From an uncultured Pelagibacteraceae bacterium (GTDB lineage: Bacteria > Pseudomonadota > Alphaproteobacteria > Pelagibacterales > Pelagibacteraceae), in the NCBI GenBank assembly GCA_902545035.1, contig CACCEJ010000002.1, forward strand, positions 1 to 64,000: a stretch of 64,000 nucleotides of DNA, given 5' to 3'. The translations under genes were made by a program, and so were the position numbers. Positions within the stretch are counted from its first letter, which is position 1; each line of letters starts with the position of its first letter. This document shows, in pieces, positions 9,276 to 18,041 of the stretch. The notes under the pieces were generated by a model. The model made no database searches and was not told the origin of the DNA. It saw nothing but the letters and a program-made list of their open reading frames with translations.

Positions 9276-10435
9276 TTAAACAATTCTCCAGAGATGCTAT
9301 TTTTATAAATTATTTTCATATCAGAAATTGTCAATGTTTTGGGGTTAGATGAAGTTGACGGGTCATTCAAAGCCATTTCAGAGAGCTCATCTATATCGAG
9401 CTTATTTATATCAATCACATCTGATAATTTATGAGGTATCTCTAATTCTTTTCTTAAATCTAGTATCCAATCTAAGAAAGAATTAAAACTTTTCGATAAA
9501 TTGAGATAATCACAAATAGAAATAATTCTCTCTTCTATAGCTTCTCTATTGAAAGTTAATACATATGGCATGAATATTGCGTTAGATAATCCATGATGAA
9601 TATTGAACTTAGCATTTAATGGATGACTTAATGAATGAATGGCACCAAGACCTTTCTGAAAAGCGGTTGAACCCATACTGGCAGCAGCTAACAAATCAGA
9701 TCTTGCATCAAGGTCATTACCATTATGTACTGCATTTAATAAAGATTTCTTAATTAGTTTCATTCCTTCAATTGCAATTCCATCAGCCATAGGATGAAAG
9801 CCTGGTGCACAAAACGCCTCTAAATTATGTGCTAATGCATCCATGCCTGTTGCTCCTGTTAATCGTGGAGAAAGATCTTTTGTTAAAATTGGGTCTAAAA
9901 TAACTATTGATGGTAAAAATTTTGGATGGAAAATTATTTTTTTAACTCCAGTTTCTTTATTTATTATCGCAGAAGCCCTCCCTGTTTCTGAACCAGTTCC
10001 TGCTGTAGTTGGGATAGCAATTATAGGGGGTATATTTTCATTATTTGCTCTTTTCCAATAATCTCCAATGTCCTCAAAGTCCCATATAGGTCTTGTTTGT
10101 GCAGACATAAATGCAATTGCTTTTCCCACATCAAGTCCGCTTCCGCCTCCAAAAGCAATTACCCCATCGCAATTATTTTTCTTAAATTCTTTAACACCTT
10201 CTTCAACATTCTCACCAAAAGGATTTCCTGAAAAATCAGAGAACACTACTATATTATCAATTTTATTTTTAATTTTTGAAATTACTTCTTTAACCATTGG
10301 TAAGTTTATCAAATCCTTATCGGTCACAAATAAAGGATTTTGAATTTTTAAATTTGAACAGGCCAAATAAAGATCTTTTATTCTATCTTTGCCAACCCAA
10401 ATAGTAGTAGGATAATTCCAATTATAATTACTCAT
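9272..10435 (-). CDS. Iron-containing alcohol dehydrogenase
   Basis: Group III (Fe-ADH) dehydrogenase, 387 aa, usual length. The NAD(P) motif GGGSGLDVGKA begins at 96, and IPTTAGTGSE is at 141-150. Predicted metal ligands Asp199, His203, His267 and His281 have the spacing seen in FucO-type enzymes (GMDALAHNLEAF, AIHSLSHPLNAKFNIHHG). Family members oxidise short alcohols or reduce aldehydes. In SAR11 an Fe-ADH of this kind has been proposed to oxidise methanol and other small alcohols. Here it overlaps the upstream glycosidase by 8 nt and the downstream amidotransferase by 4 nt, within a sugar-ABC operon, so a polyol or aldehyde from a glycoside is an equally good substrate guess. Confidence 0.92.
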   Translation of the reverse strand: MSNYNWNYPTTIWVGKDRIKDLYLACSNLKIQNPLFVTDKDLINLPMVKEVISKIKNKIDNIVVFSDFSGNPFGENVEEGVKEFKKNNCDGVIAFGGGSGLDVGKAIAFMSAQTRPIWDFEDIGDYWKRANNENIPPIIAIPTTAGTGSETGRASAIINKETGVKKIIFHPKFLPSIVILDPILTKDLSPRLTGATGMDALAHNLEAFCAPGFHPMADGIAIEGMKLIKKSLLNAVHNGNDLDARSDLLAAASMGSTAFQKGLGAIHSLSHPLNAKFNIHHGLSNAIFMPYVLTFNREAIEERIISICDYLNLSKSFNSFLDWILDLRKELEIPHKLSDVIDINKLDIDELSEMALNDPSTSSNPKTLTISDMKIIYKNSISGELFK

Positions 10436-11699
10436 ATTTATTCTCTAAAATTAAATCTAAAAATAAGGATGCAGTCCATGAAAAGTTGGTTGCGCCAAAT
10501 CCTTTTCCAGTTTTGCAACTAAAATATTCATTAAAACCTTTTTGTTTTACAAGATCGATTGTTTTCTTTTTGATTTGATTTGCAAATCTATTATCTTTAT
10601 TTTTTAATCCTTGATAGATAATCCAATTACAGTTTATCCACACTGGGCCTCGCCAATATCTTTTTTCTTCAAATTTTCGATGATTTGATTTTATACTTGA
10701 AAAGAAATATTTTTCTTTATTGCTATGTTTTTTAAGGTTTTTGATAATATTATTATTTAATTTTTTATCTTTTAAATCAGCAAATAAAATAAAATAATTT
10801 GTGATAGATGGGATTGTTATTTTTTTATTATTTTTTAAATCAAGATTAAAAAAACTATTATTCTTTTTATTATATAGTTTAACAATTTTTTTCTCAGATC
10901 TTGAAATATAAGAGTCTATTTCATTACTTTTCAAATCAAACATTTTTAATAGTTTAACAAGATCTTTATTTGCCCTCAAAAATATCGAATTAAATCCAAC
11001 ATCAACAACATTAAATAACGAAACTTTGAAAAGTTTGTTTGGATTATAATTATTTTTTCTTAAGTGATTTTTAATTGTTACATATCTATCATAATCTATG
11101 TCTAAAGGTCTGAATTCAGGGTTAACCACTTTGTTATCACCCCTTTTGTATTTTAAATTCTTTGGAATTTTTACTTTACTCATCGGATCATCCCATAGAG
11201 GTGAATTGTCATATCCACTCTCCCATGGATGTAAAATTGAGACTAATCCTGAATTATTTGGGTCTCTAAATTTAATGAACCATTTGTGATATTTTAAAAC
11301 ACCTTTAATAATTTTTTTAAATTCAGCTCTTTCTTTTTTAATTTTATTTTTATTTTTATCTAAAATTAACTTTATTATTATTGCCAAAATAGGAGGTTGG
11401 GTGATTCCAGATGAATGAATTTTATTTCCACAGGCCCAAACAGAATGGTTTGGATAATAATTAGTATTTAAATCGTGAAATAAAATATGTGGTATCATTC
11501 CATCTTTCCATTGACCTCTAATAAGTGTATTTAATTCATCTAAAGCATATTTAAGTTTAAAATGTGAATAGCCTAAAGCTATAAATCCAGAGTCCCAATT
11601 CCATTGAGCTGGGTATAATTTATTATTAGTTGGTAAAGTGTATCCCTTTTTTTTATTACCTAATAACACTTTTTTAGCTGAATTAATAAATTTTTTCAT
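10428..11699 (-). CDS. GH63-like glycosidase (mannosyl/glucosylglycerate hydrolase-type)
   Basis: An (alpha/alpha)6-barrel glycoside hydrolase-like protein, 423 aa, with no signal peptide, so probably cytoplasmic. Motifs fit the GH63 branch that includes bacterial mannosylglycerate and glucosylglycerate hydrolases: AQWNWDSGFIALG near residue 32, LVSILHPWESGYDNSPLWDD, EKRYWRGPVWINCNW and GFGATNFSWTASL near the C terminus. These contain the W-DSGF and ESGWDNSP/YWRGPVW-type active-site blocks. It follows two sugar-type ABC permeases (1-nt overlap) and overlaps the Fe-ADH, suggesting it splits an imported glycoside. A trehalase-like or other GH63 specificity cannot be excluded. Confidence 0.72.
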   Translation of the reverse strand: MKKFINSAKKVLLGNKKKGYTLPTNNKLYPAQWNWDSGFIALGYSHFKLKYALDELNTLIRGQWKDGMIPHILFHDLNTNYYPNHSVWACGNKIHSSGITQPPILAIIIKLILDKNKNKIKKERAEFKKIIKGVLKYHKWFIKFRDPNNSGLVSILHPWESGYDNSPLWDDPMSKVKIPKNLKYKRGDNKVVNPEFRPLDIDYDRYVTIKNHLRKNNYNPNKLFKVSLFNVVDVGFNSIFLRANKDLVKLLKMFDLKSNEIDSYISRSEKKIVKLYNKKNNSFFNLDLKNNKKITIPSITNYFILFADLKDKKLNNNIIKNLKKHSNKEKYFFSSIKSNHRKFEEKRYWRGPVWINCNWIIYQGLKNKDNRFANQIKKKTIDLVKQKGFNEYFSCKTGKGFGATNFSWTASLFLDLILENKYE

Positions 11700-12892
11700 T
11701 AACCCTTTACACTTCCAGCAGTTAGTCCACTTACTAAATATTTTTCAAAATAAACAAAAATAAATAAAACTGGAATAGTGACTACAACTGATCCTGCCAT
11801 TAAATATTGTCTAGGGGTTTCTGCATCACCACTCAAATATTGTATCGCTCTTGATAAAGTAAATGAATTTGGATTATCTAGAAACATTAAAGAAAACAAG
11901 AATTCATTCCATGCAATCATAAATACATAAAGAGCAACTGAAGAAATAGCAGGAATACTTAATGGTAAAATAATTTTTATAATAATTCCAAACCAGTTTA
12001 ATTTATCCATAATAGCAGCTTCTTCTAATTCCTTAGGTATACTTTTAAAATATCCTTGAAGCATATATATCGCAACTGGCAAAGTAGTTGCTGTATATAC
12101 TATTAAAAGCCCACCTACATTATTTCTTAACCCTAGCTGACTAAATACGGTATACAAAGGTATTACTAAAACTATAGCAGGAAACATATAAATAATTAAT
12201 ATTGAAGTAGACAAAAAGTTTTTTCCAAAAAAATTTAGTCTTGCAACTGCGTATGCGGCTGGAATAGCGAAAATTAATGTGATTATAACTGTACCAACTG
12301 ATACAAATGTACTGATAAGTATATATCTTCCAAATTTATAAGTATCAAAGATGACAAAGTAAGATTTAAACAGTTCTTTAATATCTTGAGCAAAATTAAT
12401 ACTAAAGTCCAAAGGATTTATAAGCAGTGCAGCTTGTGTTTTAAAGCTTGTAACTATCATCATGTAAAATGGAAATAAAATTACAAATGAAAATAAAACA
12501 ATTCCAAAAAGAGTTAAAAATTCAAATAAAACTGATTGAGACGAATGCTCAAGTTCTAAGTTTTTTTGATTGTATTTATCAATTTTAAAAGAATAGAAAA
12601 TAATAATTCCAAATAAACCAATATTATACCAAATAGGCATGTTTTGGATGATAAATCCATCAATTAAAGTGAAGAAAGATGCGAATACTATTGATTTTAT
12701 ATAATTATTTAATTTATCTCCAATAACAAGATTGATCAGGGAAATTCCTATACCGAGAGATAATATAATCGCAAAATTAAAATTCTTTAAATCGATACCT
12801 TGTAATGTTGATAAAATCTTCCAAATAGAAATTAAAGAAAATAAAAAAATTGATGAAATGAATGAATATAATATTAAAGATCTAATTTTCAT
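11699..12892 (-). CDS. Carbohydrate ABC transporter permease, MalG-like, with N-terminal extension
   Basis: Inner-membrane permease of the CUT1 (MalG/UgpE) type. The core begins near residue 125 (FPFYMMIVTSFKTQ) and carries the EAA loop (PKELEEAAIMDKLNWFGII), which docks on the ATPase, and WNEFLFSLMFL. Ordinary MalG-type permeases have about 280 residues; this one has 397. The extra N-terminal 115-120 residues hold roughly four hydrophobic segments separated by a short charged linker. It overlaps the upstream MalF-like gene by 11 nt and the downstream glycosidase by 1 nt. No ATPase is encoded nearby, so a MalK/UgpC-like protein from elsewhere would be needed. Confidence 0.9.
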   Translation of the reverse strand: MKIRSLILYSFISSIFLFSLISIWKILSTLQGIDLKNFNFAIILSLGIGISLINLVIGDKLNNYIKSIVFASFFTLIDGFIIQNMPIWYNIGLFGIIIFYSFKIDKYNQKNLELEHSSQSVLFEFLTLFGIVLFSFVILFPFYMMIVTSFKTQAALLINPLDFSINFAQDIKELFKSYFVIFDTYKFGRYILISTFVSVGTVIITLIFAIPAAYAVARLNFFGKNFLSTSILIIYMFPAIVLVIPLYTVFSQLGLRNNVGGLLIVYTATTLPVAIYMLQGYFKSIPKELEEAAIMDKLNWFGIIIKIILPLSIPAISSVALYVFMIAWNEFLFSLMFLDNPNSFTLSRAIQYLSGDAETPRQYLMAGSVVVTIPVLFIFVYFEKYLVSGLTAGSVKG

Positions 12893-14141
12893 CTGCCCTC
12901 TTCCCTAAAAGTCTAAAATAGAAAAACATAAAAACTAAAAGTAGAGCAACAATTACAATGGATACAGCAGAACCCATACCAATATCAGATATTGTAAATC
13001 CTTGTTCATAAACATTTATTGGTAAAGTTCTCGTGCCAGATGCACCACCAGTAAGTAGAAAAATATCCTCAAACTTATTAAAGTTCCAAATAAATCTTAT
13101 CATAAATAAAATAGATATAACTGCTGTGATTTGAGGAAGTGTAATACTGACAAATTTTTGGACAGGTCCCGCACCATCTACATCAGCTGCTTCGTATAAT
13201 TCTTTTGGAACAGCCTGTAGTCGAGCAAGTATAAATAAAAAAGCTAAAGGGAAATAACGCCAAATTTCGAAAATAATAACAGTTGTTAATGCTAATCTTA
13301 ATTTCAAATCAAAACCAAAAAAATTAATAGTTAAATATTTTTGACCTAGTAGGTTTAAAGGCTCTTGAATAACTTGAAAATTTAATAAAAGGTTATTTAA
13401 AGTACCACTGTAAGGATCCAATAATAGTTCCCAAGTATATGCTAAGGCAACAACAGGTCCTACATAAGGAAAAAGAAGTATGCTTCTCATAAATGTTCTT
13501 CCAAAAAATTTTTGATTTACAAGCTGAGCTGCTAAAATTCCAAAAACTATTGATCCTATTGTCCCAAAAAAAGTATAATAAAATGTCGTCATTAAAAGAT
13601 CAAAAAATTCGTTTTGAAAAAAAACTTTTTTAAAATTTTTTAATGTGAAGTTGGTATTTAAAAGAATATTGTCTGATTTACCTGATAATTTTGGTTTAAT
13701 AGACTTAATTTCTTTTTTGTTGATTTTTTCACCCTTCTTATTTTTTAAAATGATTTGAAAATTCTCTTTGTATTTAGCTTTCCAATTCCCAAAATTACAA
13801 TTAATAATATTTGATTTAAATTGGCATCTTTCATCTAAATTTACGGGTTCAACATTCTTTGGGGTTTTATCTTGAAATTTTACATCCCGTATATCCAATA
13901 TTAACGAGCTGTTTCTTAACTTATAAATTATCTTTATCTCATCTGAGCTATCTTTAATCGATTTAACTATTTTTTTTGCTCTAGGTTCTGGAATTCTTAT
14001 ATCTTTTAGGCCTACTTCCTTAAAACTAATCCAAACATTAGCAAATATAGGAAATAATATGATTGAAAAAACAAGAAAAACTGCAGGTAATAATAAAATA
14101 TAGGCAGTTCTTTTTTCTATTTTTGAAAGTGTATCGCTCAT
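12882..14141 (-). CDS. Carbohydrate ABC transporter permease, MalF-like, with large periplasmic loop
   Basis: CUT1-type permease, 419 aa. TM1 is at about 12-35 and is followed by an unusual hydrophilic stretch of about 130 residues (about 45-175) before TM2 (near 181). Normal UgpA-like members have about 45 residues there. The stretch is Lys-rich and has a Cys pair (Cys106, Cys115); it recalls the P2 loop of E. coli MalF by position, not by visible sequence. The EAA loop is PKELYEAADVDGAGPVQKF. The start codon lies 4 nt after a strong 12-bp hairpin (14146-14173) that separates it from the binding-protein gene, so its own ribosome site is within or beside the hairpin. Confidence 0.9.
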   Translation of the reverse strand: MSDTLSKIEKRTAYILLLPAVFLVFSIILFPIFANVWISFKEVGLKDIRIPEPRAKKIVKSIKDSSDEIKIIYKLRNSSLILDIRDVKFQDKTPKNVEPVNLDERCQFKSNIINCNFGNWKAKYKENFQIILKNKKGEKINKKEIKSIKPKLSGKSDNILLNTNFTLKNFKKVFFQNEFFDLLMTTFYYTFFGTIGSIVFGILAAQLVNQKFFGRTFMRSILLFPYVGPVVALAYTWELLLDPYSGTLNNLLLNFQVIQEPLNLLGQKYLTINFFGFDLKLRLALTTVIIFEIWRYFPLAFLFILARLQAVPKELYEAADVDGAGPVQKFVSITLPQITAVISILFMIRFIWNFNKFEDIFLLTGGASGTRTLPINVYEQGFTISDIGMGSAVSIVIVALLLVFMFFYFRLLGKRADEN

Positions 14142-14145
14142 AATA

Positions 14146-14173
14146 AAAGCGGATAATACACATTATCCGCTTT
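14146..14173 (-). terminator. Hairpin between sugar-binding-protein gene and permease genes
   Basis: A perfect 12-bp inverted repeat (AAAGCGGATAAT / ATTATCCGCTTT) with a 4-nt loop. On the minus strand it follows the binding-protein stop by about 21 nt and ends 4 nt before the permease ATG, with only a short T-rich tail. It could act as a leaky terminator or 3'-end stabiliser that keeps binding protein abundant over permease. Because of its position it may also hide the permease ribosome binding site. Confidence 0.75.
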
Positions 14174-14194
14174 CATTAAAATTTATTTTATAAT

Positions 14195-15523
14195 CTAGAA
14201 TTGAGCCAGTTTTTGATTGATCATGTCTACTGCTTGATCAATATCAATCTGTCCGTCTACATATAATCTAGTTATTCTATTAATAAACTTGTTATTAATA
14301 ATTTTAGATGCTCTAGATAGTTCGCCCTCTTTAACACCCCATCTTTTAGCCTTATCTAATCCAGCAACTATATCATTTATTACATCTTCTGAATATAAGT
14401 CTGACAATGGAGCTTTTCTATCAACTCCAACAGGTAATTTACTCCATGCTTTTGTAAATGCTTCAGGATCGCTAGCATTTCCTCTTCTCACAGGAAATTT
14501 ACCTTCTGGTGCGATTGAAAGTGTCTTTGTATAACCTTCATCCATTGAATATTTGATAAATGCACTTGCTTCTTCAGTGTCAGCATCAGCAGTTATTCCA
14601 AAATATCTGACGTCAGCCCAAGCAGCCCCTTTTCTATTATTAGGACCTTTCAGATTTGTTATAAAACCAGTTTTAGAAGCTAACTCACCAGAAGTTGGAT
14701 CGTCATTTATTGTTGGAGGAGCTGAGTCTCTTAAGCCTGCAAGTTCATCCATTATAAATGGTGACCAAATTATCATTGGAGTTTTTCCAGCAAAGTACAA
14801 TTCTCTAGATTGTTTCCAATATAACTCTCCTGGAGGACTTGCATTTGCAATAACTTTATAAAACTCTAAAGCTGCCTTTAACTTTTTGCCTTGTTTTTTT
14901 ACTCCACCTTTTTTAACAACGTTAACTCCATTTGCTAAAAGAACATGCTCTAAAACCTGGCTCATAAAATTTTCATCAGTTTTAGTAGCTGCAACAAATC
15001 CAAACATTCCGTCGCCAGAAAGCGCTTCTACTGCTTTAGTTATATTTTCATAACTTGTTGGTGGTTCAAGACCTGCTTTTTCAAATAAATCTTTTCTGTA
15101 CACAACCATTTGTGTCCAACCATCAACTGGTACAGCTGCTATTTTAGATCCACTTTTAGCCATGTTTAATGCTCCTGGTGCAAAAGTTTTTTTGCCAAGT
15201 TCTTTAACAACTGCATTATTAGCATCTACATCTAATATTCCAGCTTCAGCCCAAGGTAAAACATATTGTAAAGTGTGGTATATCACATCCGGAAGATCGC
15301 CTGCTGCAGCTGCAGCTGTTGCTCTTGTTCCTAAATCTTTTTCTTCTACAGGAATAACTTCAACCTTAATGCCAGTTTTAGCCTCAAAATCCTTGGCCAT
15401 AGTTTCTTGTTTTGCCATTCTAGCTGGTTGAACTTCTGTAGTCCAAAAAGTGATGTCTGCAAAACTAATATTTGTTACAAAAAATATTAGAGTGCAAACA
15501 GTTATTATTATTTTTTTAATCAT
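14195..15523 (-). CDS. Sugar-type ABC transporter substrate-binding protein
   Basis: Periplasmic binding protein of the MalE/UgpB cluster (442 aa). Signal peptide at residues 1-22 (basic MIKK, hydrophobic core, end NISFA). The mature start ITFWTTEVQPARM is typical of the family, as is the C-terminal half with RRGNASDPEAFTKAW. The start is supported by a strong AGAGGGG Shine-Dalgarno 6-7 nt upstream, consistent with high expression. It is first in the chain with the two permeases and GH63-like enzyme. The ligand is unknown; the glycosidase, glpK and gpsA nearby suggest a glycerol- or glycerate-containing glycoside or a glycerol phosphodiester, by inference only. Confidence 0.9.
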   Translation of the reverse strand: MIKKIIITVCTLIFFVTNISFADITFWTTEVQPARMAKQETMAKDFEAKTGIKVEVIPVEEKDLGTRATAAAAAGDLPDVIYHTLQYVLPWAEAGILDVDANNAVVKELGKKTFAPGALNMAKSGSKIAAVPVDGWTQMVVYRKDLFEKAGLEPPTSYENITKAVEALSGDGMFGFVAATKTDENFMSQVLEHVLLANGVNVVKKGGVKKQGKKLKAALEFYKVIANASPPGELYWKQSRELYFAGKTPMIIWSPFIMDELAGLRDSAPPTINDDPTSGELASKTGFITNLKGPNNRKGAAWADVRYFGITADADTEEASAFIKYSMDEGYTKTLSIAPEGKFPVRRGNASDPEAFTKAWSKLPVGVDRKAPLSDLYSEDVINDIVAGLDKAKRWGVKEGELSRASKIINNKFINRITRLYVDGQIDIDQAVDMINQKLAQF

Positions 15524-15589
15524 TGATTTCCCCTCTTTTCGTTGATTAACAAGAGAAATGTATCAGCGAGGCAAATGAAAGACAATAGG

Positions 15590-15606
15590 TATAAAGTGTC
15601 TTTATA
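15590..15606. promoter_or_regulatory. Perfect dyad upstream of sugar-binding-protein gene
   Basis: TATAAAG-TGT-CTTTATA, seven-base arms with a 3-base spacer, in the 112-bp gap between gpsA and the binding-protein gene. A minus-strand TTGACT (15615-15620) lies 8 bases upstream of it in the direction of transcription. Its place between a -35-like element and the start codon suits a repressor operator, but no regulator is encoded beside it and the AT-rich background makes chance dyads common. Confidence 0.35.
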
Positions 15607-15635
15607 ACTCAAAAAGTCAATAAATATAATATTTT

Positions 15636-16592
15636 TTAAATTAAGAATTTTTTATTTTTTAGAATTGATCTAATCATTTGATACATTAAAGGAATTTTCT
15701 TTGAATTAAATTTTTTTAAAATAAAAGGAGCAATTTCTCTCACAAGTTGTTCACCTTCTACAGTATCATTTTCCATAAACTTTTTTTTAGCCCTTTGGAA
15801 AGTAAAACCTTGTCCTAAATAGTTTCCCATTTTACTATTTCTTCCACCTGCAGCACTTACATACAAATCTCCAACGCCTGCTAAGCTTAAAACTGTATCT
15901 TCTTTTCCTTTTAAACGTTTAGTTATGTATTTCATTTCTGACAATGATTTTTTGAACAAACTTGAAGATTTATTCAAACTCAAACCAGAGCCAATTATCA
16001 TAGAATAAATATTTTTTATTGCTGAACATATTTCTACACCAACCACATCTTTAGAATATTCAATCAAATAATATTTTGTTGAAATCATTTTCCCTAACAA
16101 TTTTGCAATCTGAATATTTTTATTAGCGATGATCACACTAGTTTGGCATTTTCTAGCTAATTCTTTAGCTAAACATGGTCCTTTCAAAACTGATAAATTT
16201 AATTTAGGGAAACTTTTTAAAAGGGTTTGTGAAATAGTCAAAATCTTTTTGTTTTGCTTTTCATATTTGAGACCTTTTGTAAGCAGTAAAATTGGAGATT
16301 TTACTTTAAATTTTTTTAATTCATTCGCAATAAAATCGATACCTGTTAAGCTTAGTGCTATAACTATAAGATCATATTTTTCATAAAATAATTCATTGGA
16401 ATATTTTTTAAATTTTAGCTTTTTCGGGAGATTTATTTTTAAAGCTGAATGAAATTTATTTTTGGATGATAAATTTTTAATGAATCTTTGACTATATGGT
16501 TCTGTTATAAATACTTTGTGATTATTTTCTACACATGGGATAGAAAAGGCTGAGCCCATGGCCCCACCTCCAATAATTAGAATTTTTTTCAT
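15636..16592 (-). CDS. gpsA: NAD(P)-dependent glycerol-3-phosphate dehydrogenase
   Basis: GpsA interconverts dihydroxyacetone phosphate and sn-glycerol 3-phosphate, the entry to phospholipid synthesis. 318 aa (family about 320-340). Rossmann motif ILIIGGGAMGSAF (GGGAMG at 8-13). The conserved LKGPCLAKELA, AIKNIYSMIIG (the KN stretch of the catalytic domain) and SLAGVGDLYVSAAGGRNSKMG are all present. It lies upstream of the sugar-type ABC operon on the same strand, 112 bp away, and is divergent from tmm. It would connect glycerol released by a glycosidase and phosphorylated by GlpK to central metabolism, besides its lipid role. Confidence 0.95.
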   Translation of the reverse strand: MKKILIIGGGAMGSAFSIPCVENNHKVFITEPYSQRFIKNLSSKNKFHSALKINLPKKLKFKKYSNELFYEKYDLIVIALSLTGIDFIANELKKFKVKSPILLLTKGLKYEKQNKKILTISQTLLKSFPKLNLSVLKGPCLAKELARKCQTSVIIANKNIQIAKLLGKMISTKYYLIEYSKDVVGVEICSAIKNIYSMIIGSGLSLNKSSSLFKKSLSEMKYITKRLKGKEDTVLSLAGVGDLYVSAAGGRNSKMGNYLGQGFTFQRAKKKFMENDTVEGEQLVREIAPFILKKFNSKKIPLMYQMIRSILKNKKFLI

Positions 16593-16704
16593 AAATAAAT
16601 TAACTAAATTAAACTATTTATTATTAACAAGTAAATTTAAAGAAAAAATAGTTTTATTTTTTTGATTTTATTAATAAAATAACTTTTAAAATTATACAGT
16701 TTAT

Positions 16705-18033
16705 ATGAACAAAATAGCGATAATTGGTGCGGGGCCTTGTGGTCTATCAATGTTAAGGGCTTTCGAACATGCTGAGAAAAAAGGAGAAAAAGTTCCAGAA
16801 ATTGTATGTTTTGAAAAACAGGATGATTGGGGAGGATTATGGAACTACAGTTGGAGAACCGGTTCTGATCAATATGGTGACCCTGTCCCCAATAGTATGT
16901 ATAGATATTTATGGTCAAATGGACCAAAAGAATGTTTAGAGTTTGCAGATTATTCATTTGATGAGCATTTTGGAAAACCCATTCCATCATTTCCACCAAG
17001 AGAAGTATTATACAATTATATAATTGGGAGAGTGAGCAATGGAAACATTAAAAGCAAAATAAAATTTAGCACAAGTGTAAAGAGTGTAAATTATAATTCG
17101 GATAAATTTGAGGTTAGCTATCAAGATAAAACTAATAATAAAATATTACATGATAAATTTGATTACGTTGTTGTTTCAACTGGACATTTTTCAGTTCCAT
17201 TCATACCTGAATACAAAGGTATGAGTTCTTTTCCAGGAAGAATAATGCATTCTCATGATTTTAGAGATGCTGAAGAATTTAGAGATAAAAATGTTATAGT
17301 TCTTGGAAGTAGTTATTCAGCTGAAGATGTTGCACTACAATGTAATAAATATGGAGCTAAAAGTGTAACTATTGGTTATAGACACAACCCTATGGGTTTT
17401 AAATGGCCTTCGGGTATGAAAGAAGTTTATTATTTAGACAGATTAGAAGGTAGCAAAGCAATTTTCAAAGATGGTACAGAACAAGAAGCGGACGTAATTA
17501 TATTATGTACAGGATACCTACATCATTTTCCTTTTTTAAATGAAAAACTGAGTTTAAAAACTCATAATAGATTATATCCACCAAAATTATACAAAGGAGT
17601 TGTGTGGCAAGATAATCATAAGCTAATGTACCTAGGTATGCAGGATCAATTTCATACTTTTAATATGTTTGATTGCCAGGCATGGTTTGCAAGAGATGTG
17701 ATAATGAATAAAATTAAAATTCCAAATGATAGTGAAATAGAAAAAGATATTTCTAAATGGGTTTCTATGGAAGAAAAATTAGAAAACCCAGATCAAATGA
17801 TAGATTTTCAAACTGAATATACTAAAGAACTTCACGAAATGTCAGATTATCCAAAAATTGATTTTGAATTAATAAGAAAACATTTTAAGGATTGGGAACA
17901 TCATAAAATGGATGATATTTCTACTTACAGAAATAAATCTTTTTCATCACCTGTAACTGGATCCATTGCCCCAATTCACCATACCCCTTGGGCATCTGCG
18001 ATGGATGATTCCATGGATACATTTTTAAAATAA
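16705..18033 (+). CDS. tmm: Trimethylamine monooxygenase (flavin-containing monooxygenase)
   Basis: Bacterial FMO, 442 aa, matching Tmm length. It oxidises trimethylamine to TMAO with FAD, NADPH and O2. The FAD motif IIGAGPCGLS has GAGPCG at 8-13. The FMO identifying sequence FPGRIMHSHDF is at 176-186 and the NADPH motif VLGSSYSAEDVA at 199-210. The stretches DDWGGLWNYSWRTG and YGDPVPNSMYRYLWSNGPKE are characteristic of marine bacterial Tmm. The product TMAO is the substrate of Tdm encoded 7 kb away, and the TMAO transporter lies between. It is divergent from gpsA and converges on glpK with 8 nt between the stops. Confidence 0.93.
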   Translation: MNKIAIIGAGPCGLSMLRAFEHAEKKGEKVPEIVCFEKQDDWGGLWNYSWRTGSDQYGDPVPNSMYRYLWSNGPKECLEFADYSFDEHFGKPIPSFPPREVLYNYIIGRVSNGNIKSKIKFSTSVKSVNYNSDKFEVSYQDKTNNKILHDKFDYVVVSTGHFSVPFIPEYKGMSSFPGRIMHSHDFRDAEEFRDKNVIVLGSSYSAEDVALQCNKYGAKSVTIGYRHNPMGFKWPSGMKEVYYLDRLEGSKAIFKDGTEQEADVIILCTGYLHHFPFLNEKLSLKTHNRLYPPKLYKGVVWQDNHKLMYLGMQDQFHTFNMFDCQAWFARDVIMNKIKIPNDSEIEKDISKWVSMEEKLENPDQMIDFQTEYTKELHEMSDYPKIDFELIRKHFKDWEHHKMDDISTYRNKSFSSPVTGSIAPIHHTPWASAMDDSMDTFLK

Positions 18034-18041
18034 TAAATTTT

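Noticed and set aside
14289..15431. Several 80-100 codon plus-strand frames opposite the sugar-binding-protein gene
   Set aside because: Hydrophobic shadow frames of a Lys/Ala-rich gene; no starts with ribosome sites and no conserved motif.
16637..16999. 120-codon minus-strand frame overlapping the 5' end of tmm
   Set aside because: Antisense to the Tmm FAD-binding region; low-complexity translation and no homology-like motif.
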